Origin: Hydrotalea sp.
GTDB lineage: Bacteria > Bacteroidota > Bacteroidia > Chitinophagales > Chitinophagaceae
Direction: 5' to 3'
NCBI GenBank assembly: GCA_027364735.1
Contig: DAHXOT010000042.1
Coordinates: forward strand, 1 to 36,010
DNA length: 36,010 nucleotides
How positions within the stretch are numbered: position 1 is the stretch's first letter; every line of letters begins with the position of its first letter. Below, piece by piece: positions 7,913-16,530 of this stretch. Under the pieces are notes generated by a model. The model searched no databases, was not told the origin of the DNA, and saw only the letters and a list, made by a program, of their open reading frames with translations. Position numbers and translations under genes: made by a program.

Positions 7913-9760
7913 CTATTTTTGGCTCATAACAGGTAATTCAATATAAGTAGGGTATTTATTAGAGCAATAAATAGTTTGTTCTGCTTTTATAAAGTCCGAT
8001 TCTTTTGCTTCAAAAATATTGGGTATAAATTTTTGAGGATTTCTATCAATTAACGGAAACCACGAGCTTTGAATTTGAATCATTAAGTGATGATCTTTTT
8101 TAAAAACATGATTTATTTGATGCAAATCAATAACAATTTCTTCCGGTTTATTAGGAGTAAAAGGTTCTGGTTTTTCAAAACTATTTCTAAATCTTCCTCT
8201 AAAAACTTCCATAGCTATGGGTAATTGATAGCCACTCATTACATAACTCTTTTTATCGTAGTCGGGATAAACATCAATTAATTTTACAACAAAATCGGCA
8301 TCGGTACCCGTAGTAGCAACAAAAACATGGGCTTTTATATCACCGGTAACAGTTAATTCACTATCTAAACTATTGGTGGAAAAACTTACCACATCGGGTC
8401 TCGAACTTACAAAGCGTTGATCTTCTACTTGCCATGTACGCCAGCGACTTCCAATGCCATAAGTAGCTTCAATTGGTTGTGTTCTATATGGTACAGGGTT
8501 TTCGGGATCGCTAATATATTTTACTTCGGCATTAATAGAACTGGGTTTAGTAAAAGAGGCAGAATGATTGTCTTGAAGGTATAAATTTTTAATACTTGCT
8601 TCTTTAGGAGGCCATGCAGTATAAGTTTTCCATTCATTACTACCTGTTTGAAAACAAGTAGCTTCATTAAATTTCTTGCTTCCTATTCCTTTAAGCCAAT
8701 AATCGAACCAAGCTTTTTGTAGTTGTTGAAAATATGCTGCTGTATTACTTCCAAATGCAATATTTCCTAAACTATCGGCTTTAGCTCTACTCCATTGCCC
8801 ATGATTCCATGGGCCAAGAATAAGGTAGTTACGATTAAAAGTATCTTTCTTCTCCATCGAAGCATACATTAATTGTGGGCCATTCAAATCTTCTTGATCA
8901 AAATATCCGCCAACATGCAGCATAGGAATTTCGGGTTGATGCACATAGCTAAGTGTAGAATTTTTTTGCCAAAAAGAATCGTAGTTGGGATGTGCTACAA
9001 AATTATTCCATGTAGGAATGGTGTGATGGAAATATTTTTCATTTACATTTTGTAAAGAGCCCAATTTTTTATACCAATCGAATAGATCGTATTGCGGAAA
9101 TGGAAATTCGCTATCGGTAGTTTTATCGTGTTCTATTTCATAAGAATATTCTAATCCATAACTTAATCGAAATGCACCGTTATGATGAAAATCATCGCCT
9201 AAAAATAAATCGGACATGCAGGCTTGTTCCGATGCAGCTTTCATTGCCGGATGCGGGTTAACAGCTCCTACCAAAGCCAACCAACCCGGATACGAAATTC
9301 CAAAAATCCCTGCTTTGCCATTGTTGTTTTTAATGTTTTTTAAGAGCCAATCAACAGTATCGTAAGTATCTGTACTTTCATCAACTGCATTTTTTTGTTG
9401 TAGATGAATGAGGGGTTGATGAATTTGCATGGTGCCTTCACTTTTATATTTTCCCCGTATATCTTGTAAAATAAAAATATAACCTCCTTTAGCCAAAGTG
9501 CTAAAATTGGATGAAGCGGTTAAGCTAAAAACACCCCCTTCCTGAACAGGAATATCGGCGCCATACGGTGTGCGTGTAATTAAAAAAGGTAATTGAGTTT
9601 TTTGGTAAATGGGTGTTATAATAACCGTAAAGAGTTTAGTGCCATCTCGCATAGGAATCATTATAGTTTTCTTTCGGTATAATGTAACAGTATCGGCATT
9701 TTGGGAAATGCTCGATAGGCTAATTGCTAATAATAAAAAACTAAAAATATATTGTTTCAT
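7913..9760 (-). CDS. Secreted CocE/NonD family alpha/beta hydrolase (alpha-amino-acid ester hydrolase-like)
   Basis: An exported 615-aa serine hydrolase of the X-Pro dipeptidyl-peptidase/CocE group. A cleavable signal peptide covers about residues 1-20. The alpha/beta hydrolase core runs to about 370, with nucleophile Ser156 in GISYPG. The acid lies in the GYFDQED segment (about 285-291) and the histidine in GPWNHGQW (about 324-331). DQED also supplies acidic residues like the carboxylate cluster of alpha-amino-acid ester hydrolases. A jelly-roll domain with FRGRFRNSFEKPEPF and a PLIDRNPQKF segment completes the fold. It probably hydrolyses esters or amides of short acyl or aminoacyl substrates in the periplasm; the exact substrate is open. 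It has no lipobox. Confidence 0.9.
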   Translation of the reverse strand: MKQYIFSFLLLAISLSSISQNADTVTLYRKKTIMIPMRDGTKLFTVIITPIYQKTQLPFLITRTPYGADIPVQEGGVFSLTASSNFSTLAKGGYIFILQDIRGKYKSEGTMQIHQPLIHLQQKNAVDESTDTYDTVDWLLKNIKNNNGKAGIFGISYPGWLALVGAVNPHPAMKAASEQACMSDLFLGDDFHHNGAFRLSYGLEYSYEIEHDKTTDSEFPFPQYDLFDWYKKLGSLQNVNEKYFHHTIPTWNNFVAHPNYDSFWQKNSTLSYVHQPEIPMLHVGGYFDQEDLNGPQLMYASMEKKDTFNRNYLILGPWNHGQWSRAKADSLGNIAFGSNTAAYFQQLQKAWFDYWLKGIGSKKFNEATCFQTGSNEWKTYTAWPPKEASIKNLYLQDNHSASFTKPSSINAEVKYISDPENPVPYRTQPIEATYGIGSRWRTWQVEDQRFVSSRPDVVSFSTNSLDSELTVTGDIKAHVFVATTGTDADFVVKLIDVYPDYDKKSYVMSGYQLPIAMEVFRGRFRNSFEKPEPFTPNKPEEIVIDLHQINHVFKKDHHLMIQIQSSWFPLIDRNPQKFIPNIFEAKESDFIKAEQTIYCSNKYPTYIELPVMSQK

Positions 9761-9867
9761 ACAAGCTAAAATGAATAATAAATATAAGTAGTAAAAGCAG
9801 ATTAAACGATTTGTATTTGTTAATTAATTAGCTAATACATTATGGCAAACAAAAAATAAAGTAAAGG

Positions 9868-9883
9868 AATGATAAAAATCATT
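9868..9883. promoter_or_regulatory. FNR/CRP-family type palindrome upstream of hsp20
   Basis: AATGAT-AAAA-ATCATT is a perfect 6+6 inverted repeat with a 4-bp spacer and contains TGAT-N4-ATCA, the core of FNR-like binding sites. Its centre is at 9875.5. A near-consensus -7 box GATGTTTG at 9905-9912 would give a start near 9917, placing the palindrome near -41.5, the usual class II activator position. Confidence 0.5.
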
Positions 9884-9921
9884 GTAATGTTTTGCTGTAT
9901 GGTGGATGTTTGTTGTATCAT

Positions 9922-10025
9922 TTGAAGATTTACACTTCAATAAGTTTAAGATTTAAAACGGCTCTTCGATTTTTGCTTTAGATATGAAAATATAAAAGGC
10001 TGACTTATTTTTTAAGCAGCCTTTT
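9922..10025 (+). other. Noncoding stretch with two stem-loops: possible small RNA or hsp20 leader
   Basis: The 399 bp between the CocE gene and the hsp20 ATG hold no convincing coding frame. After the FNR-like palindrome come a 6-bp hairpin TTGAAG/CTTCAA (9922-9940) and a longer stem-loop. The longer one pairs AAAAGGCTG at 9994-10002 with CAGCCTTTT at 10017-10025, extended inside by CTTA/TAAG. This could be the terminator of a transcript of about 100 nt or a structure in a long hsp20 leader. The bases after it (GTATGTATG) are not a clean U tract, so terminator function on the plus strand is uncertain. Confidence 0.35.
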
Positions 10026-10148
10026 GTATGTATGTTCAGTGTACTATTTATAAAATTCCTGCAAAGTTCTATAGTTTTTTTAACTTAAAAAATGAGTTTG
10101 ATGGTTTTATTTTTTTAGAATATCAAAGAACTTTAAGCATTAAAAAAT

Positions 10149-10153
10149 GGAGG
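10149..10153 (+). promoter_or_regulatory. Strong Shine-Dalgarno sequence fixing the hsp20 start
   Basis: GGAGG ends 6 nt before the ATG at 10160. Such a clear Shine-Dalgarno is unusual in this window, where most genes have none, and it settles the start in favour of MKTLIPTNEG over an upstream in-frame ATG. Confidence 0.8.
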
Positions 10154-10159
10154 TACAAT

Positions 10160-10603
10160 ATGAAAACACTCATTCCAACTAACGAAGGAAAGCAGCATAC
10201 CATTAAGCCTCTGCTGAAAGATTTCTTCGATATTGATCCTTTTTTTGGTGGTTCTTGGTTAAGTAAATGGGAAAATAAAATGCCGGCCGTTAATATTAGC
10301 GAAACTGAAAAAGATTTTATAATAGATGTGATAGCTCCGGGATTTTTGAAAGAAGATTTTAAATTAAATATTAACGATGATGTTATTACTATTGATGCCG
10401 AAGCCAAATCTGAAGAAAATGATGAAACGAAGGATTATACCAGAAGGGAATATCATTTCAATTCTTTTACACGTTCATTCCGTCTTCCCGAAAATGTAAA
10501 AGCCGAAGCTATTGAAGCAGCTTACCACAATGGTATTTTGCAAATATTGATGCCTAAAATAAAAATTGAGAAAAAGGCTGTTAAAAACATTCCTATTAAT
10601 TAG
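10160..10603 (+). CDS. Hsp20/alpha-crystallin family small heat shock protein
   Basis: A 147-aa ATP-independent holdase that binds unfolding proteins in the cytosol. The alpha-crystallin domain begins near MPAVNISETEKDFIIDVIAPG (about residues 38-58) and continues through the REYHFNSFTRSFRLPENV strand segment to the conserved NGIL(QILMPK) signature near residue 127. The C-terminal tail ends in IPIN, giving the IxI-type motif used in oligomer assembly. The start at 10160 is chosen because GGAGG lies 6 nt upstream and the protein then begins as typical Hsp20 proteins do; the longer frame from 10028 adds 44 unrelated residues. It is monocistronic with a terminator. Control by the FNR-like site at 9868 is possible but unproven. 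Confidence 0.93.
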   Translation: MKTLIPTNEGKQHTIKPLLKDFFDIDPFFGGSWLSKWENKMPAVNISETEKDFIIDVIAPGFLKEDFKLNINDDVITIDAEAKSEENDETKDYTRREYHFNSFTRSFRLPENVKAEAIEAAYHNGILQILMPKIKIEKKAVKNIPIN

Positions 10604-10627
10604 GTGCTACTTTCTGTTAATCTCAAT

Positions 10628-10660
10628 AAAAAGCTACTCACACTGCAGGGTAGCTTTTTT
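10628..10660 (+). terminator. Terminator of hsp20, probably bidirectional
   Basis: A 10-bp stem AAAAAGCTAC/GTAGCTTTTT with a 12-nt loop is followed by T. It overlaps the stop codon of the convergent GH53 gene by two bases and can also serve that transcript, since the opposite strand also has a T-rich 3' arm. Confidence 0.85.
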
Positions 10661-11663
10661 AATGCACTGCGTATTTTGCTTTTACCGAATCGTATATTTT
10701 TAGCAAATCAGTAGTATTTCCGTTCTTATCAAAAATAGCTTCCCAAGTATTTAAAGGCTCCCAAATAAAGCTGCCCACTATTTTTTTATTGGCAACAGAT
10801 AAAGCAATATCATTTACTTCTTTTTTGTGCTCGGAATATTCTACTACAATAATATCTTGTTTATATCTTACCGATAAATCGGTTATGTTTTTATTTAAAT
10901 CATCAATAGTGCCATGCCATTGCGGATAATAAGATTCGCCAATAATATCAAACTGAACATTTCTTTCAAGCAATTTATCTATTACATCTCTCGATTCTTT
11001 ATTTTGTCCGCCACAAGCAATATGTAGCATAATTTTTATGTTGTTATCAGCTGCTTTTACTCCCGCAACACCGGCTTTAAATAAATCGGCCAAACTATCT
11101 ATATGCTCAAATTTTCCATCGGGCCAAATCATTCCATGATTAATTTCATTACCAATTTGAACCATATCGGGCAATGTGCCTTGATCCTTTAAAGCTTGAA
11201 TGGTTTTTTGTGTAAAATCTGTAACAGCCTTTTTTAGTTCTATAAAATTTAAATCTTTCCAAGCCAATGGTTTAAATTGTTTTTGAGGATCGGCCCAATA
11301 ATCGCTGTAGTGAAAATCTATTAAAAGCTTCATATTAGCTGCTTTTATTCGCTTTGCCATTTGTAATGTATGTTGCAAATCGCAAAAACCAGTTTTGGGC
11401 GAGTAACCACTATCTGCCGCCGGGTTATTAAAAATTCGTAAACGGATATAGTTAAATCCATGTTCTTTTAATATACTAATTGCATCTTTTTCAATGCCAT
11501 TTTCATAAAATTTTTTATGCCATTCTTGTTCCAACTGCGGAAGAAATGAAATATCGGCACCAATTATTTTCTCGGGTTGATAATTATGTTGTTTTTGTGC
11601 TGTTACACTTAGGCTCAACAGCATTATGATAAGTAAACAGGTTATTTGTTTCATTTTAGCCAT
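10659..11663 (-). CDS. GH53 arabinogalactan endo-beta-1,4-galactanase
   Basis: A secreted glycoside hydrolase that cleaves beta-1,4-galactan side chains of pectin. A signal peptide covers residues 1-23 (ending SVTAQ). GH53 hallmarks follow: KIIGADISFLPQ near 32, LRIFNNP at 75-81, LIDFHYSDYWADPQKQ at 114-129, acid/base Glu173 in QIGNEINHG, and nucleophile Glu275 in VVEYSEH. Length (334 aa) fits the catalytic domain alone. I start at the ATG at 11663 (MAKMKQ); 11654 (MKQ) is equally possible. The open frame continues upstream to 11945, but that part is antisense to the divergent GH5 gene and would hide the signal peptide. It shares a 91-bp divergent region with the GH5 gene. Confidence 0.93.
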   Translation of the reverse strand: MAKMKQITCLLIIMLLSLSVTAQKQHNYQPEKIIGADISFLPQLEQEWHKKFYENGIEKDAISILKEHGFNYIRLRIFNNPAADSGYSPKTGFCDLQHTLQMAKRIKAANMKLLIDFHYSDYWADPQKQFKPLAWKDLNFIELKKAVTDFTQKTIQALKDQGTLPDMVQIGNEINHGMIWPDGKFEHIDSLADLFKAGVAGVKAADNNIKIMLHIACGGQNKESRDVIDKLLERNVQFDIIGESYYPQWHGTIDDLNKNITDLSVRYKQDIIVVEYSEHKKEVNDIALSVANKKIVGSFIWEPLNTWEAIFDKNGNTTDLLKIYDSVKAKYAVH

Positions 11664-11754
11664 AGTTTTATGTAAACTTATATCTTTTTTTATTGCATAA
11701 TTGGTTATAAGTATCAATGAACAATAACTAACTTTAGTTGCTTTAAAATAGATT

Positions 11755-12996
11755 ATGAAAAAACAAATAGCTGGCATTTCATTGCTTCTTATTTTCATGC
11801 AATTGAGTATTGCACAAATAAAATTTATTTCGGTAAAAGGGAAAGAAATTATTGGCATTAATGGAAAACCTTTTTTAATTAAGGGAACTAATTTGGGTAA
11901 TTGGTTAGTTCCGGAAGGATATATGTTTAAGTTTAAAGAAGCCAATTCGCCACGATTAATTAATGAAGTGATATCGGAATTAATTGGTCCCGCCGAAGCA
12001 AAATTATTCTGGAAAAAATATCTATCTACTTACATTACAAAAGATGATATTCATTACTTACATCAGGTTGGAATTAATGCTATTCGCATTCCCTTTAACT
12101 ACAAATTATTTACCGATGAAGATTATTTAGGCGGTAAAGGAAAAGCTCGTGGTTTTGCCCTATTAGATAGTGCTGTTAAATGGTGTAGTAATGAAAAAAT
12201 ATGGGTTATTTTAGATATGCACGCTGCGCCTGGTGGCCAAACAGGTGATAATATTGATGATGGATATGGTTATCCATTTTTATACGAAAGTAAAGATGAT
12301 CAGGAATTGCTGATAAGTATTTGGACAATGATTGCCAACCATTATAAAAACAATAGCACCATTATGGGTTATGATTTATTTAATGAGCCTATTGCACATT
12401 ATTTTAACGCTCAGCAATTAAACCCATTATTAGAACCCTTATTTAAAAAAGTAACCAATGCAATAAGAACAAAAGATAAAAATCATTTAATTTTTGTAGA
12501 GGGTGCACAATGGGCATCTAACTTTTCTGCTTTTGGTAAACCTTTTGATAAAAAATTAGTGTATCAGTTTCATAAATATTGGACTCCCGTTAAGCAGGAT
12601 GTGATACAATCTTACATAGATTTTAGTAATAAATATAATGTGCCAATTTATTGTGGCGAAACCGGAGAAAATGATGATAAATGGATAGAAGATTTTAGGT
12701 TGTTGTTAGAAAAAAATAATATTGGCTGGCAATATTGGCCATATAAAAAGATGGATAATACGAAAGGTTTTGTAACATTTAAAAAACCAGAAAATTATCA
12801 GCTTGTTATAAATTTTGCCGATAGTGCACATACTTATTTTTCGGATATTCGTAAAAATAAACCTACCAATTCTGCAACTGTTATTAAGGAGGCTTTATAT
12901 GAATTTATTGAGAATAGCCGATTTTGTAATAATTGGCCTAATGAAAATTATATAAAAGCATTAGGACTAAAAGTGGTTGAAATAAAAAACAAGTAA
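11755..12996 (+). CDS. Secreted GH5 family glycoside hydrolase
   Basis: A 413-aa exported (beta/alpha)8 glycosidase of clan GH-A. The signal peptide covers residues 1-20 (ending SIAQ). KGTNLGNWLVPEGYMF at 43-58 is typical of the exo-1,3-glucanase/endoglucanase side of GH5. ILDMHAAPGGQ lies at 151-161, the acid/base is Glu210 in FNEP, and the nucleophile is probably Glu301 in CGETGEN. About 80 residues follow the barrel without a recognisable binding module, and there is no type IX sorting domain. The substrate is probably a beta-glucan, but linkage cannot be read from sequence. The gene is divergent from the GH53 gene, suggesting joint use in plant or microbial polysaccharide breakdown. Confidence 0.9.
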   Translation: MKKQIAGISLLLIFMQLSIAQIKFISVKGKEIIGINGKPFLIKGTNLGNWLVPEGYMFKFKEANSPRLINEVISELIGPAEAKLFWKKYLSTYITKDDIHYLHQVGINAIRIPFNYKLFTDEDYLGGKGKARGFALLDSAVKWCSNEKIWVILDMHAAPGGQTGDNIDDGYGYPFLYESKDDQELLISIWTMIANHYKNNSTIMGYDLFNEPIAHYFNAQQLNPLLEPLFKKVTNAIRTKDKNHLIFVEGAQWASNFSAFGKPFDKKLVYQFHKYWTPVKQDVIQSYIDFSNKYNVPIYCGETGENDDKWIEDFRLLLEKNNIGWQYWPYKKMDNTKGFVTFKKPENYQLVINFADSAHTYFSDIRKNKPTNSATVIKEALYEFIENSRFCNNWPNENYIKALGLKVVEIKNK

Positions 12997-13037
12997 TTAT
13001 TCTATTCTTTGATAAAACACCAAAAATAAATTGCCAT

Positions 13038-14486
13038 TTATTTTGTTGCATCTTGCAACACGATGGTAAAAAAGTTAAATGCTCGTTGAAAATCTTTAAT
13101 AGGCAATCGTTCATCAATTCCATGATATCCTTTGCTATCAATCAATGGAGAGAAATTAACTACTCCGTTGCTAATAGATCTATAGTTTCTGGAATCTGTA
13201 GCACCTATCATTATATAAGGAGCCGGAATAACATTATCTACAATGGAATAAATAGCGTGTTCTATTTCTTTAAAGGCAGGCGAATTAAAATCTGTTGCAG
13301 CAGAAGGTTCCGTATTAAAGTCGCCACTAATTTTAATATTTACTCTATTGTCGTTAATTTGTTTTCTGATAAATTCTTCAACATCTTTGGTAGTTTCACC
13401 GGTTAAAATTCTGCAGTTAACAATGGCTTTTGCATTTGTTGGAATAACATTTTCTCTTACACCGCTTTCAATTATGGTTGGAACTATGGTTGTGCGAAGC
13501 ATTGCATTACCTTCGGGAGTAGCAGATAGTATACTCTTTACTTTTCCTTCAAATAGCCACATATTATTTAGTGCCATTTTTTTTATAAAATCAGTAGATG
13601 ATCCACTAACTCTATTTAAAAATTCTTTTACAGGAGGTGTAATATGTGAGGGCATTTCAACTTTTCTAAGTTGATACAATGCTTTCGATAAAATATCAAT
13701 AGCAGTTTCTTTATCGGGTTTTGAAGAATGACCTCCGGGTTTTTCTACAGATAATTCAAATGTTACATACCCTTTTTCTGCAACGCCAATCATAGCAACA
13801 GGTTGTGAAATATCTTTTAGTTTGGTGGTAGTAATTTCTCCACCTTCATCAATAACTAAATTAGCTTTAATATTTTTCGATTGTAAAAAGTTGACAATTG
13901 CAATGGCACCGGTTCCGGTAGATTCTTCGTTATGCCCAAAACAAAGCAATATGCTTCTGTTTGGTTGTAGTTTCTTTTTTAATAAATATTCTGTTGCTTC
14001 TAAAATAGCTATTACGTTGGCTTTATCATCTACCGAACCTCTTCCCCAAATTATTCCATTTTTTATTTCTCCGCTAAAAGGATTTACTGTCCATAATTTT
14101 ATAGCCGAGGGTTCAACGGGTACAACATCGTAATGTGCCATTAAAATAATGGGTTGTAAATTGCTATCAGTTCCTTTCCATTCATATATATAACTATACT
14201 TGTTAATGGTAGTTTTTTTGAGTTGCTGATGAATGAGCGGATATGATTTTTCTAAAAACTGATTGAATTGGTTGAAGTGAATAGTATCAATATGTGAAGT
14301 ATCTTCAGGAGAAATGGTTGCTATTTGAATGGCTTTGCTCATGTGTATAATAGCAGAGTCGGGGAGGGATAATAATACAGTAACTTTATGTTGTGGCCAT
14401 GGTTTTGCAGTTAAAGTATTAAAAAAAATAATGGCAATTAAAGCCACAATAATAATTATTAATAATCCAAATATTTTTTTAAGCAT
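13038..14486 (-). CDS. Membrane-anchored M20 family metallopeptidase (PM20D1-like)
   Basis: A zinc peptidase of the M20/ArgE-DapE-CPG2 family with one N-terminal membrane segment (about residues 5-23) that anchors the enzyme with its catalytic part outside the cytosol. Metal ligands and catalytic residues are visible: His118 and Asp120 in MAHYDVVP, GRGSVDDK with Asp153/154, and Glu187/188 in GHNEES. A dimerisation lid domain lies around 235-370, and the last metal His lies near the C-terminus in GYHGIDERL. The layout, TM plus LWTVNPFSGE and IIWGRGS, resembles the PM20D1/Gly-Xaa carboxypeptidase subgroup, which acts on N-acyl amino acids or small peptides. At 482 aa it is full length. It is convergent with the GH5 gene. 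Confidence 0.9.
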   Translation of the reverse strand: MLKKIFGLLIIIIVALIAIIFFNTLTAKPWPQHKVTVLLSLPDSAIIHMSKAIQIATISPEDTSHIDTIHFNQFNQFLEKSYPLIHQQLKKTTINKYSYIYEWKGTDSNLQPIILMAHYDVVPVEPSAIKLWTVNPFSGEIKNGIIWGRGSVDDKANVIAILEATEYLLKKKLQPNRSILLCFGHNEESTGTGAIAIVNFLQSKNIKANLVIDEGGEITTTKLKDISQPVAMIGVAEKGYVTFELSVEKPGGHSSKPDKETAIDILSKALYQLRKVEMPSHITPPVKEFLNRVSGSSTDFIKKMALNNMWLFEGKVKSILSATPEGNAMLRTTIVPTIIESGVRENVIPTNAKAIVNCRILTGETTKDVEEFIRKQINDNRVNIKISGDFNTEPSAATDFNSPAFKEIEHAIYSIVDNVIPAPYIMIGATDSRNYRSISNGVVNFSPLIDSKGYHGIDERLPIKDFQRAFNFFTIVLQDATK

Positions 14487-14571
14487 AAAAAAAGTTAGAA
14501 GCGGAAGATACGAATTGGTATGATAGGTTTAAAAGTAAAACTTAAAAAAATAGTGTTCGGGGAGAATAAAA

Positions 14572-15513
14572 TTATACCGTGTTTTTTGCAGATCTTCCAA
14601 TTAAAATTACACCAATTATAACCAGTAAAGTTCCTATAATTTGTAGATGAATTATTGGTTCGCCTAAAATAAAGTGAGCCTGAATAATGGTAGATACAGG
14701 GCCAATACTTGTAATTATTGCAACATTATTACTACCAATTTTTTTCATCCCATAGCTTATCATAAAAGAGGGAAGTACGGTTGCAATAGTTGCTAATGCA
14801 AGGGAGTAGTTAAAAAGTTTTGTAGTAAATACAATATTGCTAATGTTTTTTGTAGTGATAAAATGTATAAATATTCCGGCTGTTGCAAATAGCATAGCAA
14901 AATTGGTATAGCGTGTAGCACCAACTTTTAATACCATTTTGCCCGTACCTACTAAGTAAAAAGAATAAGTAATGGCACATAAAAAAATCATCAGCGATCC
15001 AAAATAAAAGTTAGGGTTCGAGGTATCTAATTTCATTTCCCCAAAATAGGCAATACCAATACCTGCATAAGTAAGTATTAATGCAATTACTTGCGAGCTG
15101 CTAAGCGAAGTTTTAAAATAGGCTCTATTAATAAGAACCGCAAAAGTGGGATATAAAAACAAAATCAGTCTTTCTAATCCTGCCGATACATATTGTAACC
15201 CAATGAAATCGAATAAGCTACTTAAATAATAACCCAATACCCCCATTAGTGCAACCCAAAACCAGTTGATTAAACTTATTGTATGTAACTTTTCTTTTCT
15301 TTCGGTATAAATGGTAATTACAACATAAAATGGTAAAGCAAATAACATGCGTAGCGTAAGTAGTGTTACAGCATCAACCTTTGTTTCGTTAAAAGCTAAT
15401 TTTACAAAAATTGCTTTGGTTGAAAAAAATATGGCTCCACTTAAAGCAACAATAAAGCCAATGAGTGAAATATTTTTATTTGTGATGATTTTAGTTTTTA
15501 TGCGGTTATGCAA
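14572..15513 (-). CDS. EamA/DMT superfamily transporter
   Basis: An inner-membrane protein of 313 aa with ten predicted helices arranged as two EamA repeats. The first starts at about residue 17 (FIVALSGAIFFSTKAIFVKLAF) and the second near 165. Typical features are the LTLRMLFALPFY segment in repeat one and the GPVSTIIQAHFILGEPI segment in repeat two, followed by the IGTLLVIIGVILIGR final helix. Members export amino acids, nucleosides or other small metabolites; the substrate cannot be assigned. It lies 26 bp downstream of dapD on the same strand and could be co-transcribed with it, but a lysine or diaminopimelate link is only suggested by position. Confidence 0.88.
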   Translation of the reverse strand: MHNRIKTKIITNKNISLIGFIVALSGAIFFSTKAIFVKLAFNETKVDAVTLLTLRMLFALPFYVVITIYTERKEKLHTISLINWFWVALMGVLGYYLSSLFDFIGLQYVSAGLERLILFLYPTFAVLINRAYFKTSLSSSQVIALILTYAGIGIAYFGEMKLDTSNPNFYFGSLMIFLCAITYSFYLVGTGKMVLKVGATRYTNFAMLFATAGIFIHFITTKNISNIVFTTKLFNYSLALATIATVLPSFMISYGMKKIGSNNVAIITSIGPVSTIIQAHFILGEPIIHLQIIGTLLVIIGVILIGRSAKNTV

Positions 15514-15539
15514 TTAAAATAAATTGTTGCTGTTTTTAT

Positions 15540-16352
15540 TTACACTGCTACATTAAAATCTCTCAATGCATCATTTAAACTTGTTTTTAAATCTGTACTT
15601 GGTTTACGTTGACCAATAATTAATGCACAGTTTACATTGTATTCGCCTGCAGGAAATTTTTTTGGATAACTTCCCGGAATTACTACACTTCTTGCCGGAA
15701 CTCTTCCCATATATTCAACGGGCTCAGTTCCGCTTACATCAATAATTTTAGTTGATTTGGTTAATACAACATTTGCTCCTAATACAGCTTCTTTTTCAAC
15801 CAAAACTCCTTCAACAACAATACTTCTACTTCCTAAAAAACAACCATCTTCAATAATAACCGGACTGGCTTGTAGTGGTTCTAAAACACCACCAATACCA
15901 ACGCCTCCACTTAAATGAACACCTTTGCCTATTTGAGCACAACTTCCCACTGTTGACCAAGTATCAACCATCGTTCCTTCGTCAACATAAGCGCCAATAT
16001 TTACATAACTGGGCATTAAAACCACATTCTTTGCTAAGTAGGCTCCATAACGTGCCACTGCATGTGGTACTGCACGCACACCTTGTCCGGCATAATCTTT
16101 TTTTAAAGCCATTTTATCATAAAATTCAAAGGGAGGTAAAGAAAATGTTTGCATTTGTTGAATGCCAAAATACATTAATATGGCTTGTTTTACCCACTCA
16201 TTTACTTGCCAGCCATTTTCTGTAGGTGCAGCAGTTCTTAAACGACCTTTATCGGTTTCTTCAATTACCGTACGCACTGCATTGCTATAGGTTGCATCTT
16301 TTAATAATTCACGATTTGCCCAAGCTTCTAAAATTAATTGTTGTAAATCCAT
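15540..16352 (-). CDS. dapD: 2,3,4,5-tetrahydropyridine-2,6-dicarboxylate N-succinyltransferase (DapD)
   Basis: DapD transfers succinyl from succinyl-CoA to tetrahydrodipicolinate in the succinylase branch of lysine/meso-diaminopimelate synthesis, feeding peptidoglycan. The N-terminal helical domain (about 1-100, with RTAAPTENGWQVNEWVK) is followed by left-handed beta-helix hexapeptide repeats from about 110 to 220 (MPSYVNIGAYVDEGTMVDTWSTVGSCAQIG, GGVGIGGVLEPLQ, VIIEDGCFLGSRS). The C-terminal tail has NCALIIGQR. The 270-aa length matches the family. It is transcribed leftwards with the EamA transporter following closely. Confidence 0.97.
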   Translation of the reverse strand: MDLQQLILEAWANRELLKDATYSNAVRTVIEETDKGRLRTAAPTENGWQVNEWVKQAILMYFGIQQMQTFSLPPFEFYDKMALKKDYAGQGVRAVPHAVARYGAYLAKNVVLMPSYVNIGAYVDEGTMVDTWSTVGSCAQIGKGVHLSGGVGIGGVLEPLQASPVIIEDGCFLGSRSIVVEGVLVEKEAVLGANVVLTKSTKIIDVSGTEPVEYMGRVPARSVVIPGSYPKKFPAGEYNVNCALIIGQRKPSTDLKTSLNDALRDFNVAV

Positions 16353-16530
16353 TGGTAAAAAATTTATGCGAAAATAAGATTTGATATCAATAAATAATTA
16401 AGATAGATTAGTTGACAAATGAAACAGTATAAAAAAACATAAAATGTTGGGTAAGTAAATTTTAATCGCAGTTATTATTTTGTTGGATGAATTTATTTTA
16501 ATCTTTTTGCAGTTAAAGTGTTTTTTTTAA

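Noticed and set aside
10028-10159. 44-residue N-terminal extension of Hsp20
   Set aside because: A clear GGAGG precedes the ATG at 10160, and the upstream residues do not look like Hsp20.
11664-11945. 94-residue N-terminal extension of the GH53 reading frame
   Set aside because: It is antisense to the start of the GH5 gene, has no family similarity and would bury the signal peptide; the start at 11663 or 11654 is better.
13053-14133. Several open frames of 100-117 codons on the strand opposite the M20 peptidase gene
   Set aside because: They are antisense to a well-supported peptidase, have no recognisable domains and unusual composition.
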